Assembly (NCBI GenBank): GCA_900169235.1
Contig: FWCC01000108.1
Span: forward strand, 439-52,510
DNA from: Zarea fungicola
Lineage: Eukaryota; Ascomycota; Sordariomycetes; Hypocreales; Cordycipitaceae
Direction of reading: 5' to 3'
Length of the DNA stretch: 52,072 bases
The stretch's first letter is position 1; every line of letters starts with the position of its first letter. Shown here one piece after another: positions 40,928 through 51,294 of this stretch. Below the pieces are notes generated by a model, which saw nothing but the letters and a program-made list of their open reading frames with translations, searched no databases and was not told where the DNA came from. Made by a program: the position numbers and the translations under genes.

Positions 40928-43900
40928 GTGGTTCATGCGACTTGTTTAGAGAAATCCTGAACCTGTTATATTATTATGCAAGAAGCTTTATTGTGCGATT
41001 TGAATGTGGCAATTTCTTGAACACCGCGCTCAGCCGTCTTCTTCTTGAAATTTTTTTTATGCTCCTGTACTTCCCTTTTCACGCATCTCTAATCAAGATC
41101 GACTGTGCATGCGACAGGTAGCTGTTAAGCTGTCGAGCTGTTTGGCTTTCGAGCTAGTGCGCTATCGAGCGTCGCGAAGTCCGAAACATCATAGGCAAGA
41201 AGGTTGTAGGAGGGAGGAACTATTCTTTGCAAATGACGGATTGTTCTCACTCGGCTAGGCTAGACTCTAGGCCGAGCATCAAATCTGGTGGCATTCGTGA
41301 CTGGATCGTAGTTGTGTTGGGTGGCTGGTACCTCCTACGCGAATGCCACGAAATGCTGCTATACAGTTGATATTGCAAGCTCAAGGGGTGGTGATAGTAT
41401 GTGAATCATGCGGTACTTTATGCGGAGATTTGTATTCGGCTCTAGCAGCCGAGAAGACTACTGTCAGGTGGCCTAGAGTAAAAGGAAATCCGGAAAGAAG
41501 GCGCTTATCATGTTCAGTCTGCGACCTACGCAAACCGCTAGACTCTGGTCGGTCACTCTACGAACCTTGTAACGGGGCGTAAACCAAATCAGGTCTGCAG
41601 AAGATCACACTGGGGGATGCGACATGAGAAGCCGGGAAATGCATCCTCCGCCTTCAACCAGCTTGTCGGGCCTTAGCTTTCGGAATTGTTGATACTGGAG
41701 ACTAGCAAAGGTCCCGGCAACCACTTAACACAATTTACGCCAGAAGAACCATGACAGTGGTGGATTTATATTTTTAGTGCTGGAGTTGAGCGACTACTAG
41801 TTACCCAGCTAACCCAGCCCAAGTTTTGGAATAAATGCTCGCTATATTTTGATCAACTATCTTAATAATGCGACTGGGGTATGGCAGCCGAATGGACGTT
41901 GAATACTATACTATCTGGCTACTGGGACACACGAGGAAAGAAATCACTGGAGCGTACACAGGGAGAAGGACAAGATGGGATTTTTGGCTGATTCCTGGCC
42001 TGTTATTTTTCTGCAGTATGGCGTGGATGGCGTTCGACCATCGCTGGATGGACTCCTCAACCCCACGCTTCTAGCGCGTGGCCATCAGAAAAGCGGCAGA
42101 AAGCCTCCGAAATGGTCAAACATTGTGGCACACACAATCAATTGTACACCATTTCGACATGGGCGAACAGTCTGATTTACATGCTAAAATTGCTGCTCAT
42201 TTGATTAAACCATGACGTATACATGACAGCGGTACGATTCGTAATAACAGTCGCGAGACAATTTTCTGTCCCCAATGTTTAAGATAAAACGTGCCACCCT
42301 GGAAGGAAACGAACAATTCTTTGCGGGCATGTGACGAACAAGGTGCATGCCAATCTGGACTATTGTACATCTGAAAGTCCATCGCAATACTTGGAAGACC
42401 TCCCAGGTTTGTGTTGTTACAACAGCTGACCTTCGTGACACAACTTGGTAGCCATATCTCGCCGATGTGTATACGAAGTTTGTTTCACAGGGTCAGCTGT
42501 CAAAATAGACCATAGCACGCATGGACCCTTTAAACTTGATGTTAAAAGAGTATAAACCCGATAAGCATTGTGCCAGAATACTGCAATTGCAGTATCGCAG
42601 TTGTTTCTTCAAAATGTCACCGTGCATGGCAGATGGTTACGTTACTACTTCTTGGGCTGACAGCTTTGCCTTGGGTGCGACCAGCTGTCGGACGACAGTG
42701 CATATTGCTCGGAGCATTGCCGCCTTTGCGACTCTCAACCAATGACATCGATCCCTATTCTGCCTCAGAGACTTCCGCATGCCTCTCTAGCCCTTTTCGG
42801 ACACAGCATGCGAATTGCTCCTCAGTGCCATTTACCTAGCCAACCTTGGTTGGGCAGCTCATCACGAGAACCTCATGCCACCTATTTGGACCCTTGCAAC
42901 GAGGAATACATTAGAGCTGCAAACACGGAATCAAAAAAGCAGCATGGGCCTGTTGAAATCTCTGAAAAGTTCATCAACGTATCATCTGCTCAACACCAGA
43001 ACAACATCTCGAGCCTCATGTGTCGTATAGATAAGACTTGCTGAAATCACACAGTACAGGCGGGGTTGGTTGGGATACTTGGAGGCTTGGCATGCCCTCA
43101 GGATTCTTCCACTTTGCGCGCGCATTACTAATCTATACAAGCATTATGTCGCGGCTAAAAAGTCAATTTGCTACTGAATGCCTCTGTACCGCAATGGCCA
43201 GAGCCATATTTTTGGCCTGAAATGCAATGCAGCACAACTTGCTCAAGCAGGCGACGATATGCAGCAGGCCGAGCTACAACTGTCAAGACAAGGACGAACG
43301 AGAAGAAGATGCAATAAACAGGCGGGCGGATAAAAGCACAGGCTTGATCATGTACAATCTAACCAGCGAAATTGCGACCTACCAGTACAGTTTCTTCCAA
43401 ACGCAAATTTAGACAAATGTAGCTAGCGTGCCAAACTTAACAAGTGGAGCGAGAAGCTGCTGCCACAAGCAGAAAACCACTAGTTACGGGGCATGCGGCG
43501 CCGATGGTGCCACAGCGACAGCATGAGCCAAAACTGTTGGCCGAAAAGCAGCAAGAGAGGCAGTCGCTAACTACGTCTTCGGTTGTCAGAAAATGACTGT
43601 GCAAGGAGGACACGATGGGTCAAAAGAAGCAGGATCTAGCGCACAATTCCAGAAAGGGAACGACAGAAGTCGACGATGCAAGGGTCACCAAACGGACGAG
43701 GCAGAAGCCACCAAGTGGACTGGCTTGACTAGAGACACCTCAGCCCGCTGTAGTCATAAAGCAGAAATTGACTAGTTAGAAAAGAGATGGACGAAATCCG
43801 TTTGTGGACGAACTGCAGGTTAAGGTGGACGTCGAGAAAGCTTCAAGCCACCAACACCTTGCACCAAAAATGGTTCTGCGACTGGTAGCTCGCGCCCGAC

Positions 43901-44262
43901 CCGAGTTGGTTGACTCCCACACCGTCTTTGGGTCATAGCAGCAGAGTGGACGCAGGCCGAGTGTAGGTAGCCAGGCCAGGGCCTCGCTCAACTGCAATAG
44001 CATGGTGGACATGTTGGTGTACAAACTTGAGGAATTCGGCAAAGACCTGGTATTATACAGATGGGAAAAGTCATTTGGCAAACATAAGCAGACGCCTTGG
44101 TAAAAGCTTCCTTCGTCAGGCATCGCGGTTGCGCAAATGCTTGGTCATATTATTTTTTATCATTTCATTATTGAGCAAGCCTCTATATGAAGATAATCAG
44201 ACTTTAACCATTTTGCGGTCGCTGCTCCCGCGCTACCCCTATTGCGGTATAGCAATTATTAT
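40928..44262. other. Long stretch without a supported gene
   Basis: A 79-codon ATG frame at 41343-41582 (plus) holds six cysteines (CESCGTLC, SCSVCDLRKP, EPCNG) but no clear family. At 42627-42839 a 70-codon frame opens with a hydrophobic leader (MVTLLLLGLTALPWVRPA) that could be a signal peptide. The 42.5-43.0 kb area is open in three frames at once, so none is reliable. From 43.5 to 44.1 kb frames are repeatedly broken and may be transposon-derived. Confidence 0.35.
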
Positions 44263-45080
44263 TTAAATAGAAACTGGTATTAGGGAGAACATAGTGGTAC
44301 TTGGTATACTAGCCTCTGGAGTGGATAAGTGCCTTAATATGGTGTGCCATAGTCGTGACAAGCTTGTAAAAGGTCTCATGTTCAAGCTCTTCCTAGCCGC
44401 TACAGCAGCCTTCCAGTCTGTAAATAAGTTTGCGTTGACCGACATATTCTTAAACTCTGGCTGAATTTTTATTTCTTATCTTTGGGCAAAGCCCAGACGT
44501 TCTCGATGGGCTTAAGGTCAGGCGAGTAGGCTGGCCACTGTATATTCGATGTCACCCCATCCTCTTTAGTGAAGCCACGCAGCCAGATTGTATCTGGTGA
44601 GCCATATGCATAGAGGTGTTATTTTGCCTAAATAAGTTTCTAGGCTCTAAAATTATGGGCAGTTGCGACCGTAGTAGGCCGAGTATTGAGCGTTGAAGAA
44701 ACGCCGCCTGGGGTGCCTTAGGGTCTCTATAAACCATGTTTAAAGTAGAATGTCTGTACGCCTCGGTTCGTCTAAAACATGAATAGTTTCACCCTTGGGG
44801 CACCTTTGGTTGAATTTTATCCGCATGGAATCTTTCGGACTATACTCAAACGGGTAAAAAGCTATAAGGCATTCTCTAGAGGGTTGCCAAAACGAACCAA
44901 GGGTGTAGAACACTAAGCTGTTTTTAAACCACCACCACGCGTCAAAGAAGTCTCATCAGAAAAAGAAATTGTTTACCATGAAATTCTTTTCCTGTAATGC
45001 TCCTGTGCAATCATTAAGCGTCTAGCTGCAAGTCCTTTGTTTAATTTGTGGTGTCGAATTGTACGCTTGTGAAGTATAGC
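44263..45080 (-). mobile_element. Tc1/mariner-type transposase relic (third copy)
   Basis: Minus-strand pieces in several frames follow the order of a Tc1-type transposase. An N-terminal helix region with SWAILHKRTIRHHKLNKGL comes first, then the catalytic ISFSDETSLTRGGG, then the last block NIQWPAYSPDLKPIENVWAL, then SVNANLFTDWKAAVAARKS and a C-terminal LVTTMAHHIKALIHSRG. There a TAG stands where copies elsewhere have Trp before YTKY. Many stops are present, and no terminal repeats were found. The motifs are closest to the copies at 10.5 and 20.3 kb but clearly distinct. Confidence 0.7.
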
Positions 45081-45900
45081 CCACGATCGCAAGTAGGAAA
45101 CTAGAGTTGATAGTAATGAAATAGATTATAGATATCGCTTACATTTGGTATTTTATAGTGGGTGGTGGATACTGGCTATTCGCGGCACGCCGATCCGCAA
45201 CTTGGCTCCAGTGACAGACTAGTGACGCCATCATGACTGCTGCTAACTAGTGCGCACCCTGTTCGTACCCAGGACAGGGCTCCTGTAAACATGATGTTGG
45301 TACAAATAGTCGAGTCATCTAACTGCGAAATAGAATATGGCGTCCGAAACAAGAAAATTCTTAGATATGGACAACATACGGCAATTAAAAATTATAACTA
45401 ATGTAGGGCTCTACTTGTCAACCACCCCCACATATCGTCCCTAATCAAAACTGACCTAATAAGAAAGGGGCCTTATAATAAAAAGAAATAAATTAATAAA
45501 ATTATAAGAAAACTATGAATTAATAGCCAAGCCTTTAGAAAACTTAAATGTATTAATATTGATTATTGGGTAGCTTAGGGTCCCTGTTACTTGCTCATTA
45601 AGTCGCTGGCGGACGTTTTTGAACCTGTACAACTTCAACAAATTGGATATCAGATAGAATATGGGTTAACTTTTGTGCATTTTCGAGGCTTCATAATATC
45701 AATATGAGCCTCAAGTTGTAATATTAGGGGTTTTGAAAGGGCTATCATACAATTATATATTTGGGAGTCAAATTGCTTCTAGTTTTCCTCTACGCCAGCC
45801 GGGCATCATAGGCACCATTTTCTGGTGTAATAAACTCTACAACAAGCCGTTTTAATTCGCTCTTATTTGAGGTTGCATTAATATTAATGAGTAGGATTTA
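45081..45900. other. AT-rich spacer, probably repeat-derived
   Basis: Very AT-rich with TTAATATT words and no open frame of length. It may be the decayed remainder of the transposon to its left or of a second repeat. Confidence 0.35.
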
Positions 45901-46143
45901 TTAAGGAGTAGGGTTTTGTCCTTTTTTAGTGTTGATGGCATTGTTTTGGGTGCCTCTTTGAGCATCAAAAGGCTCAACAGAGGCTTCGCCTAATTCAGAG
46001 GCCATATTCCAGAGCCTCGCCAGACAGAAATTGTATTTTTTTTTGGTAGGGCCATCTCTTCGAGCCACTGTATAACATCCAAGAAATACTTTTCTTCCAG
46101 TTGGCGAGGAATCGTGGTCATTAGGGTACTTTGGAAGCCTCAC
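45901..46143 (-). other. Open frame of unknown, possibly repeat origin
   Basis: An 80-codon frame with GRKVFLGCYTVARRDGPTKK and LARLWNMASELGEASVEPFD. The residues just downstream in a related frame (ELKRLVVEFITPENGAYDAR) look coding as well but are broken. The AT-rich decayed surroundings suggest a mobile-element protein. I cannot name the family. Confidence 0.3.
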
Positions 46144-46290
46144 CGCGATAAACTTTCTTCACAGGCCCAAAACAGCTACTTTAAGAGGCTGAAGGACATG
46201 AGAGCTATGCGCAGGGAGAAAATATCGTGAAATAACAGGACATTGCCAGAAAAGCGAAATGTTGCAAAGAAGACAGAAGCATGTCCCCCT

Positions 46291-47216
46291 CTAGGAGCCC
46301 ACGAGCATGTCTTGGGTGAAAATACATTCATCGTTAGTTGCGACGCCAGCTCCAACGCTGGGATCAAATAGAGTGTTTTCTCTTGGTGGGGAAGACATGT
46401 TTGACGTGACATCTATCCAGAATACAAAAATCATTAGCAAATTAACTTTGTAAGGGATGTATGTAAAAGCGTACCATTCATCAGCGGGGTCCCTGTACTT
46501 GTATTCTGCGAAGGAGACTCCGCATTGCCAGCACCAGGCTGTGGCCGCCCATGTAAATTGGCCGTGCTCATACGTCGCACAAAATTGTCCGCCTCGTGGG
46601 AGATCCAATTATCAATATTGGCATCATTACAGATACCATGCGCCATAACGAAATTCTTAAGCTGGTCGACTTCCTCCAGGAGTTCCTCGGTCTCAAGGTG
46701 TAGTGCCTTGTGGCGGCTCTCAAGCTCTGTCTTACGACGCTCTAGCCCCTCTTGCCACTGCTTCTTGCGCTGGCGGCACTTGGAAGCCGCAGTGCGATTG
46801 CGCTCGAGGTTTCGCTTGCGACGTTTCTCAATGACGCCGCTCTTGGTCATAGTGCTTGTGATACTGCCACCACTACTGCGGCTTTTAGCGGCAACCCATT
46901 TGGATTTGGTTGTTATGGTTTTAGATTTGTATTTTGATGCGGCCATTTTTTCAGTCCTGGCTTTTCTGGCTCTGGTGTTGGGCTTCTTTGATGTAAAACA
47001 GTCTTCTACTTCTTCATCATCGTTGTGGACAAACTCGTCTAGGTCCTTGTCTGGTGTAGATAATCGCCGCACGGACGAGGTTGACGTTGGGTTAGAGGGC
47101 AAATTGTCCGTCTCAGAAAGAGCCTGTTGGTGAACAAGGGCGCCTGTACCAATGGGGAAGTTGGTGCTGTCCAGCATGGCGGACAGGCCGAGAGGTAATC
47201 GTGTTGTGTTCATCAC
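46291..47216 (-). CDS. bZIP transcription factor, ATF/CREB type
   Basis: Two exons, 46475-47216 and 46291-46412, are joined by a 62-bp intron (GTACGC...GGATAG). The product is 287 residues. The basic region KRRKRNLERNRTAASKCRQR (131-150) has the N-x7-R signature (N140, R148), and its NRTAASKCR spelling is that of Atf1/AtfA-like proteins. The zipper has leucines at 158, 165, 172, 179 and 186. The N-terminal half is Ser/Thr-rich with an acidic patch (VHNDDEEVED) and a long basic stretch before the bZIP. Atf1/AtfA proteins act in the nucleus downstream of the Hog1/Spc1 stress MAP kinase. This protein is much shorter than typical AtfA (about 500 residues) and lacks its recognisable N-terminal domains, so it may be a divergent paralogue. 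The frame is undamaged. Confidence 0.9.
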
Positions 47217-49320
47217 CTGTGTAACAAGTGTACTGAGTATGTCAGCATTTGCTGTGGCGTTGAGTCTGTCTTGAATAGTGGAAGCCTAGAAATTTTGGGA
47301 GACAAGTTGCGAGGAACAAGAAAAGGGTTTGCGAGCCGCGGAATTGGAATCTTCGAAATTCAGAATCACAATGAGGAGCGAAAAGTGAAGTGGAAAAGGT
47401 CCGTTTGTGTGAGGGGAGGAAGCCTTGCCAGTAGCTTTTGGCCAGCTCTAGTAACGTGTATGTGTATGCACTGGGGACGTTTATGGTGGCGAAATCCGTA
47501 AGTAGTCAGCAAAGTTCTTTTGCAGGCATTGGGAGGAACTGGTTACACCTGTTTTGGGCATGAGAATATACGGCATTGAAGAATTAGACGACTAGAAATC
47601 AAGACTGGGAATGGCGCAGTTTGCTTCAGGTTTGTTTTGGCTGCTTAGCCACGCCACCATTCAGTGCCACACGCTAGATTATCTAGGGGAGAACAATTGG
47701 AGGACTACGGAGAAGTACCCAGTCAGTCTTTTCACAGATCTGCGCAAAGGGCATCCACTTTCGCAGCAAAAATTCAGATAGCCAGAACAGTATCTGTCGA
47801 AGTTGGTTAGGTACTTGCAGCCAATTTGGAGTGAAAGGGAGGGAGTGAGGTACGTACTCGACAGATAATATACGTAGTCCAGGCACCTTCCCCGCAGATA
47901 GCACTATACTATCGTAAACAGTTTTGGCAAAAAACTCTCTTAATGTTTTATCAGAAACAGGTATCGATTTAAATGACGTCGTTCTTGGGCGTGGCAATTG
48001 CTCAGTGGCTTTGGCTGATGCTCTCAAACTGGGCCGTCATTTTCCACGAACAAATCGACGTATTTCTGCAACTCATCTAGACTTGTGCAAATCAGAACGC
48101 TGCCTGGTCTGGTGCTTGTATAAGGTGCTGCTCATCTCCACATGAGGAAAACGATCGCCACAATGCGGAAGTTTTGGTCCGACCACAAGGGTTGTAAAAA
48201 TCAAGTTTACGCCGTGCAGATGATGGTTCACTAAGAATACTGCGCAAAATCAGCTTATTATTTAGCTGGTTGCAGTATGCACGCATGTAATGCCCTCCAT
48301 GCTCTGGTGTCCTTCCCAAATGAGACATCTATGTTTTGATTGGTGGGACGTCTCGCCGGTGGCGCATGAGATTGGCTGCATTCACGGAACACCCCGGCGA
48401 ACCAACGGGTTGTGTGTGGGCTCAAAGTCGCGGTCCTGAGCATTTGTCCTTGAATCGTTTTGCGCTGATTGGCGTTGGGTCTGCGTCCTTTACAGACTGT
48501 AGGCTTGAAACTGTGGTAGCCGGGTTATATACACTGGAGGTTATTTGTAGGCATGTAAAGCCGCCCCAAGTGTCAGGTGAGGCGGATGCTAGGGCCGAGC
48601 TGTCACAAGCGCCAGTGCAAGCAACCTAAGAAGTAACGGAGTTTTCTACTCGGTCAAATATTGCGATGTCATGTTGAGACCAAGCGTGTGTGCCATAATA
48701 GTGTGCACATGTGGAAGTGATTGTCAGTGAGCAGATCAGGCTCAAATTCGCCGGCAGGAACGTTTCCTGTCTCTTTCTGACGGTTGCAGTACCATACGGG
48801 CAGCTGCTTATTCTTTTTGCTTCGACAAACTTGTTCATGTCAAACACCGTATGAGCGGCTACAATTCTACGACTAATGCATGGTACACATTGACGGGATT
48901 GCTCATTTTGGTAAGTTGGCGGACTAGCCCTCAACGGTATCGAGTGGCAGTACATCTCCAGTTCGGGATTCATGGCACAAAGCTGGCTTGAAGGCGCCGC
49001 CCACGAGTACTTTGCGAGTGCTTGCAAGAGCTGCAAAGGGAACCCAGATGAAGTGCCTTAATGGGAGGCCCCAAAATTAAGGCGTAATGTAAAGCAAAGA
49101 ATCGATCGCACGGAGATAGAGGACTCAGGCGCCAGGAGTTTACTGCCGGCACTGGTTGTGTCGGCCAGTTGTGCACCACGAATGACCCAGTAGTATTCAA
49201 TAATGCAGAAGCGGCCAGGCTGCGAGCAGACACTGCCACGGCAATCAACACCTATTGTTGACACTGGTGGCACTTGCAAGCCGGAACTGCCACAAGCCCA
49301 AACCATGCAGAAAAATATTT
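47217..49320. other. Intergenic, no convincing gene
   Basis: This contains the upstream region of the bZIP gene. The frame at 47683-48027 (minus) has a plausible helical stretch (LREFFAKTVYDSIVLSAGKV) and a neighbouring frame reads DELQKYVDLFVENDG, but no start, splice sites or family could be fixed. It could be a decayed gene. Confidence 0.35.
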
Positions 49321-49446
49321 CTACAAAAACCCATTGGGCGACCCGGCCAGCCGAGTGAAATAGCGCCGAGTTTCATTTTTCTCGCTTCGAAGGACTCGGA
49401 GCTGTATTATGGCCAAATTCTGCATGCGTATCCGCTCGGCGATTAG
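49321..49446 (+). pseudogene. Orphan C-terminal tail of a short-chain dehydrogenase
   Basis: About 41 codons read KPIGRPGQPSEIAPSFIFLA, then SKDSELYYGQILHAYPLGD and a TAG. This is the well-known C-terminal end of classical SDR oxidoreductases of the glucose/ribitol-dehydrogenase-like group (PxGRxGQPxE, FLASxDSxYxxGQ, final PxGD). Nothing of the Rossmann fold, the Ser-Tyr-Lys active site or the N-terminal glycine motif is found upstream. The frame is open only to about 49255. This is a leftover of a deleted or displaced gene. Confidence 0.75.
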
Positions 49447-49928
49447 CTGTTCAGACGAAGCAATGTTTACAACATACACTTTCTTCGAATATTGCGACAC
49501 AGTTATATTGTCAAGCGGTGGGTAGCAGCGGGTAGCCTAACCCAACGTAGACTCATATGAGTTGAGGTGTGGGCGTTGAATAAAGCAAATTAAAGCAAGC
49601 TGACCAAAATGCCAATCTGCTATTACTAATGCTATGTGAAAGCCATTAAAAGTCAACGCTTGACTTCAGTCTACGAAGTGCGACCTTACTGGTGTCGGAC
49701 ATCGTACCAAGAAATGGAGGGGCTTCAACACGAAGCCTCTCAGTTACGGCGACCGGCCAACAACGCAGATGCAGAATTGTAGTGAAGACTGTAACGTGTA
49801 TGACTAATGTGAGAATAAACGGATGAAAAGTTAGCATGAAAATTAGCGGAAAACCAATACGACCCTTGAGTCAAGTGACTGCCTTGCAATCAATGGCCCA
49901 CCGGTGTTTTCATCAACTCTTCTTTGAC

Positions 49929-50310
49929 CTATAACCCAAGACGAGAAATTCGTAGAGTCCCCCATGTCTCGTTTAGACAGTCCCACTTCTCGCCCGCGAT
50001 ATTCTCGCTAATTATTGTTACAGCACCTTCGGTTATCCCTGGACATCGTGGCTCAGCAATAATAGACCTGTGGCATTCATTCTGCTGTTTTATATAGCCA
50101 TCGCATACTTCTATGTTTCCTGGTAAAATTCTGCAATTCACACAATTTTGCGGCTGGTTTTGATGTTGAATCTTGTATCAGACTTTTGTTGGTCGCGCTG
50201 TGGGTAGGTTTGCACATCGTTTCCTTGCTGCAGTGTAATACTTTAATGGCACATGCGGTCCGGACTGAGGGCCACAGTTTTGTATTGAAGTGAAAATAAA
50301 CCTATCAACT
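49929..50310 (-). pseudogene. Possible cysteine-rich protein relic
   Basis: One minus-strand frame contains NCGPQSGPHV, RCANLP, a TGA, NCVNCRILPGNIEVCDGY, NECHRS, PRCPGITEGAVTIISENI and WDCLNETWG before a stop at 49929. Nine cysteines at regular spacing in one frame interrupted by a single stop suggest a former secreted protein. No start or signal peptide is visible. I cannot name a family, and chance is possible. Confidence 0.25.
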
Positions 50311-50976
50311 GAATTAACCGTACTGCAATGCTAATGTCTTTTTTTTGGACACTGAACATACGTGGCATAAATGGATAAACGGAAGGCACTCAGCTGTCCA
50401 CTTCACCGTGGACGGAGGGCCGCGGCAGCACACCGAGGTTTTCTGTGACGGCTACAATGCCACTCTCCGTCATGCCTCGAAGAATACGGCTTATAATATT
50501 TCAATCTTTTACTTCAAAAGAGCCAAAACATCCTTGAAACAAGCTTGAGTCCATTTCATTATCTGGAGCCTCCATTCATCAAGTCATCCTTGACGAATGA
50601 GTGTAGTCGTTGGAGTGACGCCGACCTGCCATCGCAGATTGAGGCTTCCAGTTCAGTTTTCAAACACCCAACAGGATTTTTTGCCATGTTTTCAACTGAT
50701 TCACTGTTAGTTAATCTGTATATTGTCATAGCAAGTGGGCTCTTTGACGACAAGCCGCCGGCACAGTTTACAACTTCCCACTCTGACTTCGTGACACATC
50801 TGTGGGTGAATGCTTAATTCTATACTAGTTCAAGGACAACTATCTGTTCTTTTGAGCTCATTAATGAAATTATAGGTGATGGTAATTGACTGCCTAAATA
50901 TCACATCTATAATAGTGTATGAGTTCAGCGCAAAGCACCCATTCAATATACTAGCAATATCACATCCGAATTTGTC
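50311..50976. other. No convincing gene
   Basis: A plus-strand frame (about 50345-50548) without ATG reads HFTVDGGPRQHTEVFCDGYN and ASKNTAYNISIFYFKRAK. This has a coding look but no start, family or intron support. The rest is short frames. Confidence 0.3.
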
Positions 50977-51294
50977 TTAGGACGATTTACCTCCCTTTGA
51001 GGCAATCTCACGCTGAATTCCTATATTATTGTTGTGTCAAAGTATCCAGTAGTTGGGGTACGAACCTGCTTGTCTGGATCCATGCTGGCAAATCCCTGTT
51101 TACTAGTACTGGAACTGGAGTGGCCTTTCGAGTTTGGTCCGCCATCTGAGGTTTGACCGCCCCCAGAGGCTTTACCTCCCTTAGAGGCAATTTCTTTAAC
51201 CTCCTCCTTGGGTCTTTATTCGTTTGTATTAAGCTATTATGTCGCAGTGACTGACGAACCGATTGGCGAAGTTTCCGGGGTTATTGTCTGCCAT
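50977..51294 (-). CDS. Con-10 like KGG stress/conidiation protein, short form
   Basis: Three small exons, 51260-51294, 51066-51213 and 50977-51012, are joined by introns of 46 and 53 bp, both with GTTCGT donors. The product is 72 residues. It starts MADNNPGNFANRPKEEVKEI and continues with the KGG motif ASKGGKASGGGQTS, the spacer GFASMDPDKQ and a second REIASKGGK, ending SS. This is the Con-10/KGG family: small, hydrophilic, LEA-like proteins first known as a conidiation gene product of Neurospora, usually induced in spores and under stress. Known members run on with a glycine-rich FEPGSEKAREAG tail, which is missing here because TAA follows KSS directly. The protein may therefore be C-terminally shortened, or an additional exon was not found. 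Each KGG repeat lies on its own exon. Confidence 0.85.

Noticed and set aside
46525..47133. A 202-codon plus-strand frame opposite the bZIP gene
   Set aside because: It is low-complexity Leu/Ser/Arg sequence produced by the reverse of the Lys/Arg/Glu-rich bZIP region.
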